From positions 1 to 34,605 of the forward strand of contig CANBQJ010000012.1 in NCBI GenBank assembly GCA_947371645.1: a stretch of 34,605 nucleotides of DNA, given 5' to 3'. The notes beneath the pieces were generated by a model. It was not told the origin of the DNA and did not search any database. It worked only from the letters and a program-made list of their open reading frames with translations. This document shows, piece after piece, positions 28,290 to 34,605 of the stretch. Within the stretch, counting starts at the first letter, position 1; every line of letters starts with the position of its first letter. A program made the position numbers and the translations under genes. This DNA comes from Burkholderiales bacterium. GTDB taxonomy: Bacteria > Pseudomonadota > Gammaproteobacteria > Burkholderiales > Burkholderiaceae.

Positions 28290-28763
28290 ATGCCGTTCTT
28301 GCCTTCCTCTGTAACACCTGCCCGCCTGCTCGCCGTGGCCCTGACCAGTGCGCTGCTGAGTGCTTGCGTGCTGCGCCCACCACAGAGCAGCGAAGAGACC
28401 ATGGTCGACAGCCAGATGCCCGGCGAGCTGGTGGGCGCAGGCCTGACGGGCAAGGCGTTTTGCCTGCACCTGCGCTACCACAACCACTTCTTCCCGGCCT
28501 ACAGCGACTCGCGCACCGAGGCCTGGGTCACGGATGGCAGCTGCGCGAGCAAAGGTGCCGGGCGCCCCGTGGGCAGCTTGCGCCTCAGCTGGTGGTATGA
28601 CTGGCAAGACACCCAGACCAGCCGCCAGTGCCTGCAGGCCGAACGCTGCAGCGTGGCCGAGCAGAACATCGTGCTCAGCCGCAATGTGCGTTGCGCGGCC
28701 GCCCAGGCCAGCGATGGCCCGCACACCGCCTTCATCACCACAGACGCCAACGTCTGTCACTGA
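28290..28763 (+). CDS. Small Cys-rich lipoprotein of unknown function
   Basis: I do not recognise this family. The protein is 157 residues from the ATG at 28290 (MPFLPSS). It has a lipoprotein signal with hydrophobic core LLAVALTSALLSAC and lipidated Cys near residue 25, so it should be anchored in the inner or outer membrane and face the periplasm. The mature part contains seven further cysteines, in KAFCLHLRY, GSCASKG, RQCLQAERCSV, VRCAAA and the C-terminal VCH. It is rich in Tyr, Trp and His around LRLSWWYDWQD. Disulfides are likely in the periplasm. An in-frame upstream start at 28248 would put 14 residues before the signal and is less likely. Confidence 0.78.
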   Translation: MPFLPSSVTPARLLAVALTSALLSACVLRPPQSSEETMVDSQMPGELVGAGLTGKAFCLHLRYHNHFFPAYSDSRTEAWVTDGSCASKGAGRPVGSLRLSWWYDWQDTQTSRQCLQAERCSVAEQNIVLSRNVRCAAAQASDGPHTAFITTDANVCH

Positions 28764-28794
28764 ACCTGGGCCGGGCCCACTCAGGCCCAGTTCA
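28761..28794. terminator. Bidirectional hairpin between lipoprotein and exonuclease genes
   Basis: Arms TGAACCTGGGCC (28761-28772) and GGCCCAGTTCA (28784-28794) pair over 11 bp with one bulged C and an 11-nt loop. The left arm begins with the lipoprotein stop codon, and the loop holds the stop of the convergent exonuclease gene. It is GC-rich at the top. On the plus strand it is not followed by a T-run. Confidence 0.5.
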
Positions 28795-30187
28795 CCACCT
28801 GCCCATCCAGGGCCGTCAGCGGCAGCCGGGGCATCCACGACAGCAAGATGCGGTAGGTGTCCTTGTCAAAGGCCGGGCGCCCATGGGCCAGCAAAGCCTG
28901 AACCTCTGTGTCGCTGTGGGCCGTGCCCAGGTAACTCCACGCGTCCACGAGGTGCCAGGCACCGCCCTCGGCCACCTTCACTGGGCCGGCATAAGGCCAC
29001 ACCTTGACCCGCCAGTCCGCCAGCAAGACGGCCAGCCGCGCATCGTGGTCGGCACGCGGCTCTTGCCCCACGCACGTGCCCATGCAGCGTTTCATCTGGA
29101 AGGCAAAGCAAGGCTTGCCCTTCGCCGCCTTTTCCAGCCCCAGCATGACCTGGCACAGGCCATTGGTCTCGGCCAGTTCGCGCAGCCAGGTGGTCGCATC
29201 GCGCTTGCTGCCAAACAGGCCATGGGCCGCGTGCTGGCTGCCCCAGTCCAGGTCACTGGCCCAGGCCAGGGCCAGCTGGCCGGCATCGCCCGGCGCGCCC
29301 TCTCTCCACTGCCAGGTGCACAACTCACCTTGTCGACGCAGGCGCTGGTTGTGGATGGGCTGCTGCTGCTTGATCCACAAAGCCTCGGTCAGCAAGGCGC
29401 CCATCTCGCCTGGCGTCTCGGCCCAGTCGACATGGCGCACCTGCTGAGACAGACTCATTTCCTTGGCACTGCGGTGGTCCGCACTGAAGTGCGACAGCAC
29501 CCGCTGGCGGATGCGCACGGCCTTGCCGATGTACAGCGGCACATCACCCTCACCCATGAAGCGGTACACCCCCGGGGTGTCCGGCATGGCGTCGGCCAGA
29601 GCCGGGTCCAGGTGGGGCGGCCAACTGGAGCGGCCCGTCAGCTCGCCCACGGCCTGTTGCAATGTGCTTGCCGGGACGTCATCTTGCAGCCGCTGCCAGA
29701 ACTGACTGAGCACATCGGCATCACCCAGCGCGCGGTGACGCGCCGGCACAGTCAGGCTGTGGCGCTGGATGAGCGCGTCCAGGTTGTGCTTGCGGTGCTG
29801 CGGGAACAGCCTGCGCGACAACTTCACGGTGCACAGCACCGGCGGCTTGAAATCGAATCCCGCGCGGCGGAATTCATTTTTCAGAAAGCCGTGGTCAAAG
29901 CGCGCGTTGTGGGCCACGAACAAGCGGCCCTGTAACCGATCCAGGATCTCCGGAGCCAGCGCCTCGAACAGCGGTGCCTGGGCCACCATCTCATCGGTGA
30001 TGCCCGTCAGGCCCTGGATGAAGCCTGGGATGGGCGCTTCCGGGTTGACCAGTGAAGACCATTTCTCGACCACGCGCCCCTCATCCCACAGGACGATGCC
30101 CACTTCCGTGACGCGGTCGACGCTCGCATTGGAGCCCGTCGTTTCCAAGTCCACAAAGGCGATGGTTTGACTTAGATCAACTGACAT
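28781..30187 (-). CDS. DEDDh exonuclease fused to GIY-YIG/UvrC-like nuclease region
   Basis: Protein of 468 residues joining two nuclease modules. Residues about 8-175 form a DEDDh 3'-5' exonuclease like the DNA polymerase III epsilon subunit: FVDLETTG (Asp13, Glu15), AHNARFDHGFL (Asp98) and HRALGDADV (His151, Asp156). Residues about 203-285 form a GIY-YIG domain (PGVYRFM then VPLYIGKAVRIRQRV), as in UvrC and Cho, which nick DNA during nucleotide excision repair. After it, Cys345, Cys360, Cys368 and Cys372 have spacing C-X14-C-X7-C-X3-C, resembling the four-cysteine segment that binds a 4Fe-4S cluster in UvrC. This architecture is known in Proteobacteria and is often annotated as DNA polymerase III epsilon. 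It is likely a DNA-repair nuclease. The gene is divergent from nifA, with 155 bp between the starts. Confidence 0.92.
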   Translation of the reverse strand: MSVDLSQTIAFVDLETTGSNASVDRVTEVGIVLWDEGRVVEKWSSLVNPEAPIPGFIQGLTGITDEMVAQAPLFEALAPEILDRLQGRLFVAHNARFDHGFLKNEFRRAGFDFKPPVLCTVKLSRRLFPQHRKHNLDALIQRHSLTVPARHRALGDADVLSQFWQRLQDDVPASTLQQAVGELTGRSSWPPHLDPALADAMPDTPGVYRFMGEGDVPLYIGKAVRIRQRVLSHFSADHRSAKEMSLSQQVRHVDWAETPGEMGALLTEALWIKQQQPIHNQRLRRQGELCTWQWREGAPGDAGQLALAWASDLDWGSQHAAHGLFGSKRDATTWLRELAETNGLCQVMLGLEKAAKGKPCFAFQMKRCMGTCVGQEPRADHDARLAVLLADWRVKVWPYAGPVKVAEGGAWHLVDAWSYLGTAHSDTEVQALLAHGRPAFDKDTYRILLSWMPRLPLTALDGQVVNWA

Positions 30188-30213
30188 GCATCAACAACAA
30201 TTTGGATGGTATG

Positions 30214-30229
30214 CGGCGCTCTTTTTGCT
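30214..30229 (+). promoter_or_regulatory. Possible sigma-54 promoter of nifA
   Basis: The stretch keeps the invariant GG (30215-30216) and GC (30227-30228) doublets at the right 10-nt spacing, plus TTGCT at the -12 side. The -24 element is CGGCGCT instead of TGGCACG, with three mismatches. It lies about 115 bp before the nifA start. No exact TGT-N10-ACA activator site is seen upstream. nifA genes are often autoregulated or Ntr-controlled, but this match is weak. Confidence 0.3.
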
Positions 30230-30342
30230 TGATCACGACAAGCAGGCGCCACAGCAGGGTGTCTTTCACCCGAATTGGCCACAAGCCGAACCAAGGCGGT
30301 GAATGACACAAGGCGCATGCACCACACCACTGCAAGGATCAG

Positions 30343-32043
30343 ATGCTCATGTTAACCACCACGCACCAAGATCGCGCCAGCGTCGAGCTGCTCACCGTCT
30401 ACCAGGTGAGCAAAATCCTCGGGGCTTCACTGGATGTGCACAAGACTTTCCGGGAAGCACTCAATGTGCTGACCTCCATGATGAGCTGGCGCCGGGCCTC
30501 CGTGATCCTCCAGTCTGACGACGGCGTGCTGTGCGGCATGTGCGCCGTGGGCTTGTCACGGGAAGAGTCATCAAGACTGACTTTTTCAGTAGGAGAAGGC
30601 ATCGTGGGCCGGGTGTTTGCCACCGGCGTGCCCATGGTGGTGCCCGACATCCGTGCCGAACCGCTTTTCCTCAACCGCAGCGGCGCATCCGACCAATCGC
30701 CCGGCGACACGATCGCCTACCTCGCTGTGCCCATCAAGGCCGACCGCCGCACCCTGGGCGTGATCACCATGGACCGCAAGGTCAGCGACCGTGACGGCGT
30801 CTTCGACGAAGACCTGCGCCTGCTGACCATGGTGGCCACGTTGATGGGCCAGAACCTCTTGCTGCACCGCGGGGTGAGCGCCGAGCAAGGCCGCCTGTAT
30901 GAAGAGGCCCGCAGGCTGAGCAAGGCCCTCAAGCCCGCCTTGCAGCTGGACACCGCCATCGGCGCCTCACCGCGCATGCAGGATGTGTTCGCCGAAGTCC
31001 ACCAGGTGGCGCCCACCAAAACCACCGTGCTGCTGCGCGGCGAAAGTGGCACCGGCAAAGAGGTGATCGCGCGCGCCGTGCACAACCTCTCGCCGCGGGT
31101 CGACATGCCCTTTGTGCGCGTCAACTGTGCGGCGCTGACCGAGTCGCTGCTGGAGAGTGAGCTCTTCGGCCACGAAAAGGGCGCGTTCACCGGTGCCGTG
31201 GGCACGCGCAAGGGCCGCTTCGAACTGGCGCACGGCGGCACGCTCTTCCTGGACGAGATCGGTGACATCTCACCCTCCTTCCAGGCCAAGCTGCTGCGCG
31301 TGCTGCAGGAAAAGGAGTTCGAACGGGTGGGCGGCTCCATGCCCATCAAGGTGGACGTGCGCATGGTGCTGGCCACCAACCGCAACCTGGAGAAGATGGT
31401 GGCGGCAGGTGAGTTCCGCGCCGACCTGTATTACCGCATCAACGTGGTCAGCATCTCGCTGCCCGCGCTGCGCGAGCGCCGCGAAGACATCCCGCTGATG
31501 GTGGAGCACTTCCTGTCTCGCTTCAACCGCGAGAACAGCCGCAAGGTCAAGGTCAACCCCAGGGCCCTGAAGGTGCTCACCAGCTTCTACTGGCCGGGCA
31601 ATGTGCGGGAGCTGGAAAACTGCGTGGAGCGCACCGCCACCATGGCGCTCAACGACGAGCTCTCCGACCTGAGCTTCCCTTGCCATGACAACCGCTGCCT
31701 CACGCAGGTGCTGCACTTCGTGGAGCGCGAGGATGCGGTGAGGCCGGGCCGACCAGTGAACATCCCGATCACGGAAGCGCCCATGCGCGACCGCGAGTCG
31801 TCACATGCCGGGCACACGGGGCACACGGGACATGCCGGACACGGCAGCGCCGACGCATCGTCTGCACATGACCACGATCACGCGGTCGGTGACGACAAGC
31901 CCGAGGGCGAGCGCGAGCGCCTGATCTGGGCCATGGAGAAGTGCGGCTGGGTTCAAGCCAAGGCGGCTCGCTTGCTCAACATCACACCTCGCCAGATGGG
32001 CTATGCCCTGCAAAAGCACGACATCGAGGTGCGCAAGTTCTGA
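30343..32043 (+). CDS. nifA: Nif-specific transcriptional activator NifA
   Basis: Sigma-54-dependent activator of the nitrogen fixation genes, 566 residues. The N-terminal GAF domain spans about 25-175 ([22 protein letters not shown]). The AAA+ domain spans about 205-435, with Walker A GESGTGKE (233-240), the sigma-54-contacting GAFTGA (280-285) and FLDEIGD. A linker of about 90 residues leads to a Fis-type HTH (about 525-566, [21 protein letters not shown]). Oxygen-sensitive NifA proteins have C-X11-C-X19-C-X4-C at the end of the AAA+ domain and in the linker. Here Cys427, Cys447 and Cys452 are present, but the first position is Phe415. The linker has a His-rich stretch (488-513). AAGGA lies 4 nt before the first ATG and 10 nt before the second (30349), so either may start translation. 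Confidence 0.97.
   Translation: MLMLTTTHQDRASVELLTVYQVSKILGASLDVHKTFREALNVLTSMMSWRRASVILQSDDGVLCGMCAVGLSREESSRLTFSVGEGIVGRVFATGVPMVVPDIRAEPLFLNRSGASDQSPGDTIAYLAVPIKADRRTLGVITMDRKVSDRDGVFDEDLRLLTMVATLMGQNLLLHRGVSAEQGRLYEEARRLSKALKPALQLDTAIGASPRMQDVFAEVHQVAPTKTTVLLRGESGTGKEVIARAVHNLSPRVDMPFVRVNCAALTESLLESELFGHEKGAFTGAVGTRKGRFELAHGGTLFLDEIGDISPSFQAKLLRVLQEKEFERVGGSMPIKVDVRMVLATNRNLEKMVAAGEFRADLYYRINVVSISLPALRERREDIPLMVEHFLSRFNRENSRKVKVNPRALKVLTSFYWPGNVRELENCVERTATMALNDELSDLSFPCHDNRCLTQVLHFVEREDAVRPGRPVNIPITEAPMRDRESSHAGHTGHTGHAGHGSADASSAHDHDHAVGDDKPEGERERLIWAMEKCGWVQAKAARLLNITPRQMGYALQKHDIEVRKF
31804..31842 (+). repeat. 9-bp tandem repeats coding for His-(Ala/Thr)-Gly in the NifA linker
   Basis: About four units of a 9-bp repeat (CAY/CAC-RCS-GGR pattern, one His-Ala/Thr-Gly triplet each) followed by a partial unit. 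The protein reads H at residues 488, 491, 494, 497 and 500, and more histidines follow at 509, 511 and 513. The units differ mainly at third positions and at the Ala/Thr codon. Confidence 0.85.
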
Positions 32044-32056
32044 GCCGTCAGCTCAG
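32040..32056. terminator. Hairpin between nifA and the convergent hydrolase gene
   Basis: Perfect arms CTGAGC (32040-32045) and GCTCAG (32051-32056) with a 5-nt loop. The left arm includes the nifA stop codon, and the hydrolase stop is 8 bp beyond the right arm. There is no T-run. It is the only stem in the 20-bp gap and may act in both directions. Confidence 0.4.
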
Positions 32057-32063
32057 CGTGGGG

Positions 32064-33146
32064 TCACTGGCTGTGCTGCCGCACGAAATCCAGAACCTGC
32101 TTGGGCAGGTCTGGCGTGTTGTGGTCCAGCCAGTGGTCGGCACCACCGATTGGGCGCAGGTCAATCTGCGGCACGAAGGCCTGCACGCCGTCCCATGACT
32201 TGGGCGAGAAGTAAGTGTCGCCCGTGCCCCAGAAGGCCAGGGTGGGCACCTGCACGCCATAGGCCTGGAGCGCCTCTGCCGTGGGCTGAGCTGGGAACTG
32301 GTCGGTCGTGGGCCACGGCAAGGCACGGTAGTAGTTCAGCATGGCGTTGAGCTTGGCATTGGTGCTGAAGTTGGCCGAGACCAGGCGGTTCAGGCGTGCG
32401 CCCTTGTAGAACGGGCCGCTCAGCAAAGCGGTGCTGCCAGGCCCGGCGCTCACCCCCAGCGTCAGCAGGTTGTTGACCTTGCCGGAGCGGATGTCAACGA
32501 TGTACTGGCTGCGCTGGCGCTGCTCGGAATCGGGCTGAGCCAGTTCGCGCGCGAAGGTGTAGGTGTGGGGCGTCGACAGGATCACCAGGGCCTTCAAGCG
32601 CTCGGGATGGCGAAAGGCATAGGCCCAGGCCAGGCTGCCGCCCCAGTCATGCCCCACCGGGATGACCTGCTTGTAGCCCATGCACTCGATGAGGTGGTCG
32701 ACTTCGTCGCTCAGTCGCTGGATGTCGTAGGCGGCCACGTCGGTCGGCTTGGACGAACTGCCATAGCCTTTGAGGTCGATGGCGATGCTGTCTTGCTCGG
32801 CGCCAAACAGCTGCAGCCAGGTCTCCCATGCCCACGAGAACTCGGGAAAGCCGTGCAGGAACAGCACCAGCGGCTTGTCGGTGGCCGGCTGGGCACCTGG
32901 CCGCTTCATCAGCAGGTGGTAGCGGGGGCTGGCGTCCGGCGCGGCCAGGCCGCTGAACTGCACATCGCGCTCTTCAAACGTGGCCCACTTGCCCAGCAGG
33001 GCCGTGTCCGAAGCCTTCTGCAGCGCAGACCTGGCTGCAGGCGTGGTGACCTGACAGGTGACGCCTGCGGGCAACGCGGCCACCGCATGGGTCACGACCA
33101 GGCTCAAGGTCAATGCGAGCGTTCGGGACGCTGAGAAGGCAGGCAT
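32064..33146 (-). CDS. Exported alpha/beta hydrolase, epoxide-hydrolase-like
   Basis: Protein of 360 residues with a Sec signal peptide (RTLALTLSLVVTHAVAALPAG, cleavage likely near residue 20-22), so it is probably periplasmic or secreted. The mature part is an alpha/beta-hydrolase fold close to epoxide hydrolases and haloalkane dehalogenases: HGFPEFSWAWE (oxyanion hole), DLKGYGSSSKP, and the nucleophile elbow VGHDWGG, where Asp rather than Ser is the nucleophile. FWGTGDTYF and GGADHWLDHNTPD follow, the latter with the catalytic His. A GGAG eight bases before the ATG at 33146 supports the start. It lies between nifA (convergent) and nifQ (same strand, upstream) with no obvious link to nitrogen fixation. 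Epoxide hydrolase versus dehalogenase cannot be settled here. Confidence 0.88.
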   Translation of the reverse strand: MPAFSASRTLALTLSLVVTHAVAALPAGVTCQVTTPAARSALQKASDTALLGKWATFEERDVQFSGLAAPDASPRYHLLMKRPGAQPATDKPLVLFLHGFPEFSWAWETWLQLFGAEQDSIAIDLKGYGSSSKPTDVAAYDIQRLSDEVDHLIECMGYKQVIPVGHDWGGSLAWAYAFRHPERLKALVILSTPHTYTFARELAQPDSEQRQRSQYIVDIRSGKVNNLLTLGVSAGPGSTALLSGPFYKGARLNRLVSANFSTNAKLNAMLNYYRALPWPTTDQFPAQPTAEALQAYGVQVPTLAFWGTGDTYFSPKSWDGVQAFVPQIDLRPIGGADHWLDHNTPDLPKQVLDFVRQHSQ

Positions 33147-33258
33147 GAGGGGGCTCCAGGCGTGGGCAAGGTGATGGGCGCCGAGGCTACCCCATCCGCA
33201 GCCAAAGCCCACCGCCGACAAACCCAGGGTGCCTGCCCGACACCGCGCGCACAAACCC

Positions 33259-33288
33259 GTCAGCCGGAGCCGTCAGTCCGAGCCGTCA
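33259..33288. repeat. Short imperfect 13-bp tandem repeat at the nifQ 3' end
   Basis: Two 13-bp units (33259-33271 and 33272-33284) identical at 11 of 13 positions, followed by a further GTCA. The second unit contains the nifQ stop codon, and the first unit carries GTCA in the same relative place. Probably a small local duplication; no function is proposed. Confidence 0.5.
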
Positions 33289-33662
33289 AAACACAGCGGC
33301 TGGTCTTCGCACTGCGCGCAATGCGGCGACTTGCAAATCATCACTTCTGCCTGCTCGCACAGCAGGCGATAGAAGAACTTCTTCCAGCGCATGCTGTTGA
33401 CGTTGCGCTGGTGCAGGGCCGTGAAGTGCTCGGCCATCAGCGCGTTGAGCTGCCCACGGTTGGCCAGACCCAGGTCTTCCCACAGGTGACGCGCGCCCAT
33501 GCAGGCCTCGGCCAAGCCCCGGGCCAGGTGGCTGGCCAGGATGCCTGGGTGGCTGGCATGGGCCAGGAGCAGGGCCTCCAGATCAGCGTGTTCATCGTCC
33601 AGGGGGGCGGCGGCGAGCGGGGGCCGCTGCGTTTGCCAATGCACGGGCGTTGAGAGGTCCAT
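33273..33662 (-). CDS. nifQ: NifQ, molybdenum donor for FeMo-cofactor synthesis
   Basis: Protein of 129 residues ending in the NifQ signature C-X4-C-X2-C-X5-C (in ICKSPHCAQCEDQPLCF). This motif binds the Fe-S/Mo cluster from which molybdenum is passed to the NifE-NifN/NifH complex during FeMo-cofactor assembly. Upstream blocks such as HLWEDLGLANRGQLNALMAEHFTALHQRN and MRWKKFFYRLLCEQ also fit the family. The ATG at 33662 has GGAG 7 nt upstream and lies about 30 nt after the predicted start of transcription from a strong sigma-54 promoter. The long-frame start at 33758 would lie upstream of that promoter and is rejected. The protein is shorter than many NifQ proteins, which usually have 160-200 residues. 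The gene is divergent from nifB. A NifQ implies a molybdenum nitrogenase in this organism. Confidence 0.93.
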   Translation of the reverse strand: MDLSTPVHWQTQRPPLAAAPLDDEHADLEALLLAHASHPGILASHLARGLAEACMGARHLWEDLGLANRGQLNALMAEHFTALHQRNVNSMRWKKFFYRLLCEQAEVMICKSPHCAQCEDQPLCFDGSD

Positions 33663-33702
33663 GTCGTGCTCCGGTGTGGAAGTGACTGCTGGCTCCAGAC
33701 CG

Positions 33703-33718
33703 TGCAAGCCACATGCCA
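33703..33718 (-). promoter_or_regulatory. Sigma-54 promoter of nifQ
   Basis: Read on the minus strand it is TGGCATG-N4-TTGCA, which fits the -24/-12 consensus TGGCAYR-N4-TTGCW at every fixed position. Transcription should begin near 33692, about 30 nt before the nifQ ATG. Confidence 0.82.
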
Positions 33719-33789
33719 TCCAGCGACCACAGGCCTGCGAGGCCAATGCCCACGACACCCGCGTCTCGGCCGCCCGGGACTGTCAACTT

Positions 33790-33805
33790 TGTCAGACAAG
33801 CCACA
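33790..33805. promoter_or_regulatory. NifA upstream activator sequence
   Basis: Exact TGT-N10-ACA: TGT at 33790-33792 and ACA at 33803-33805. The motif is palindromic, so one site could serve both nifQ and nifB. Confidence 0.75.
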
Positions 33806-33823
33806 GGCCCTTGCGACAGCACG

Positions 33824-33839
33824 TGTGGCAAACGTTGCA
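33824..33839. promoter_or_regulatory. Second, imperfect NifA activator site
   Basis: TGT at 33824-33826, N10, then GCA at 33837-33839, five of six fixed bases of TGT-N10-ACA. Its centre is 34 bp from that of the exact site, about three helical turns. It could be a weak cooperating site or chance. Confidence 0.4.
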
Positions 33840-33882
33840 AAGCCAAAAGTGCGTTGGCACAGGCTTTGGCCCGACCCCGCGC

Positions 33883-33895
33883 TAAGTGCTTGATT
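33883..33895 (-). promoter_or_regulatory. IHF binding site between NifA site and nifB promoter
   Basis: On the minus strand it reads AATCAAGCACTTA, a perfect match to the IHF consensus WATCAANNNNTTR. It sits between the activator site and the nifB promoter, where IHF bends DNA to bring NifA to sigma-54 polymerase. Confidence 0.72.
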
Positions 33896-33924
33896 TGACA
33901 AGGCTCAAACCAGATGAAAAAGCA

Positions 33925-33940
33925 TGGCACGGTTTTGGCA
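33925..33940 (+). promoter_or_regulatory. Sigma-54 promoter of nifB
   Basis: TGGCACG (33925-33931), N4, then TGGCA (33936-33940). The -24 box is perfect and the GG/GC spacing is correct; one mismatch (TGGC for TTGC) lies in the -12 box. Transcription should begin near 33951, about 35 nt before the nifB ATG. Confidence 0.82.
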
Positions 33941-33985
33941 ATCGGCCCCTTCAATCCGAGCGCAAGCTCACTGACGGGGAAACAC

Positions 33986-34605
33986 ATGGAAGCGTCCTCT
34001 TTGGCCACGACGGCCTTCATCGGTATCGGTCAGATCAAGCCCCTCGGGGCGGCCCCAGATCCTGCATCCCACAGTGGATGCGGCACTGAAGGCGGCGAAG
34101 GCAAGGCCAGTTGCGGCACCTCTGGTGGCCCTGACGACATGCCTGCGGAAATCTGGGACAAGGTGAAGAACCACCCTTGTTACTCCGAAGAAGCCCACCA
34201 CCACTATGCCCGCATGCACGTGGCTGTGGCGCCGGCTTGCAACATCCAGTGCAACTACTGCAATCGCAAGTACGACTGCAGCAACGAGTCGCGCCCTGGT
34301 GTGGTCTCGCAAAAGCTCACGCCTGAACAGGCGGTGAAGAAGGTGCTGGCCGTGGCCAGCGAGATCCCGCAGATGACGGTGCTGGGCATCGCAGGCCCTG
34401 GCGATTCGCTCGCCAACCCGAAGAAGACCTTCGACACGATGCGCGAGCTGCATGAGAAGGCGCCCGACATCAAGCTGTGCCTGTCCACCAATGGCCTGGC
34501 CCTGCCTGACCTGGTCGACGAGATCTGCAAGTACAACATCGACCACGTCACCATCACCATCAACATGGTGGACCCGGCCGTGGGCGAAAAGATCTACCCG
34601 TGGAT
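33986..34605 (+). CDS. nifB: NifB, FeMo-cofactor radical SAM enzyme, N-terminal part (runs off right edge)
   Basis: First 206 codons of NifB, the radical SAM enzyme that builds NifB-co (an Fe8S9C core) for the nitrogenase cofactor. The translation starts [13 protein letters not shown]. It shows the conserved [21 protein letters not shown] region, the radical SAM cluster motif C-X3-C-X2-C in [14 protein letters not shown] (Cys85, Cys89, Cys92) and [12 protein letters not shown], followed by [17 protein letters not shown] and [11 protein letters not shown]. The ATG at 33986 has GGGGA five bases upstream and lies just after a sigma-54 promoter. The extra cysteines near the N-terminus (Cys32, Cys43) sit in a Gly-rich lead, and Cys65 is in the conserved block. 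The C-terminal part is outside the window, so any fused NifX-like domain cannot be judged. Confidence 0.96.
   Translation, partial: MEASSLATTAFIGIGQIKPLGAAPDPASHSGCGTEGGEGKASCGTSGGPDDMPAEIWDKVKNHPCYSEEAHHHYARMHVAVAPACNIQCNYCNRKYDCSNESRPGVVSQKLTPEQAVKKVLAVASEIPQMTVLGIAGPGDSLANPKKTFDTMRELHEKAPDIKLCLSTNGLALPDLVDEICKYNIDHVTITINMVDPAVGEKIYPW

Larger units (their letters stand above)
33663..33985. promoter_or_regulatory. Divergent nifQ-nifB control region
   Basis: This 323-bp stretch has no convincing gene and carries a full nif regulatory set, itemised separately. It holds facing sigma-54 promoters for nifQ (33703-33718) and nifB (33925-33940), an exact NifA activator site (33790-33805), a second near match (33824-33839) and an IHF site (33883-33895). 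The order is promoter-UAS-UAS-IHF-promoter. The exact UAS is centred about 105 bp upstream of the predicted nifQ start of transcription and about 150 bp upstream of that of nifB. Confidence 0.85.

Noticed and set aside
33663..33758. Longer nifQ with a start at 33758
   Set aside because: The added sequence would span the sigma-54 promoter at 33703-33718, and the ATG at 33662 has a good Shine-Dalgarno.

Overview
The window is high-GC DNA, packed with genes. It most resembles a chemolithoautotrophic, nitrogen-fixing betaproteobacterium of the order Burkholderiales, perhaps the Rubrivivax/Leptothrix/Ideonella group. The evidence is a red-type form I RuBisCO operon with cbbX and cbbR, a BktB-type thiolase, a PEP-CTERM protein, and the edge of a nif cluster (nifA, nifQ, nifB) with sigma-54/NifA/IHF control sites. 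The placement is inferred from gene content, not from a marker gene. I see no rRNA or tRNA gene, insertion sequence, CRISPR array or phage gene.

Layout. (1) 1-3402: cbbL-cbbS-cbbX on the minus strand (cbbX runs off the left edge) and divergent cbbR, with a short shared control region. (2) 3511-5437: a bktB-like thiolase followed closely by a 4'-phosphopantetheinyl transferase. (3) 5465-7463: an sbnA-sbnB-like pair on the minus strand, the known route to L-2,3-diaminopropionate (Dap). (4) 7782-17183: one 3133-residue NRPS read as FAAL-ACP-Cy-A-PCP-C-A-PCP-TE. (5) 17230-21751: a 14-repeat WD40 protein, an unrecognised 434-aa protein and a drug/metabolite MFS exporter. (6) 21884-27218: a PEP-CTERM protein and an RND pump with its lipoprotein adaptor. 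(7) 27337-30187: an alpha/beta hydrolase, a small Cys-rich lipoprotein and a DEDDh exonuclease fused to a GIY-YIG/UvrC-like region. (8) 30343-34605: nifA, a secreted epoxide-hydrolase-like protein, nifQ and the start of nifB.

The most novel part is the NRPS locus (about 4.7-21.8 kb). A fatty acid would be activated by the FAAL domain and passed to the ACP. It would then be condensed with a first amino acid by a heterocyclization domain and with a second by an ordinary C domain, and released by the thioesterase. The phosphopantetheinyl transferase would activate the carrier domains, SbnA/SbnB-like enzymes would make Dap as a building block, and the MFS protein could export the product. The predicted product is an N-acylated, possibly heterocyclic dipeptide. 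If the first adenylation domain takes Dap, the ring would be an imidazoline. No siderophore receptor or other iron-uptake gene is present, so a siderophore role is not supported by this window.

At the right end, nifQ and nifB are divergent from a 323-bp region holding two facing sigma-54 promoters, an exact NifA upstream activator site between them and a perfect match to the IHF consensus. NifA has three of the four cysteines typical of oxygen-sensitive NifA, with Phe in place of the first, and has a histidine-rich linker encoded by 9-bp tandem repeats.
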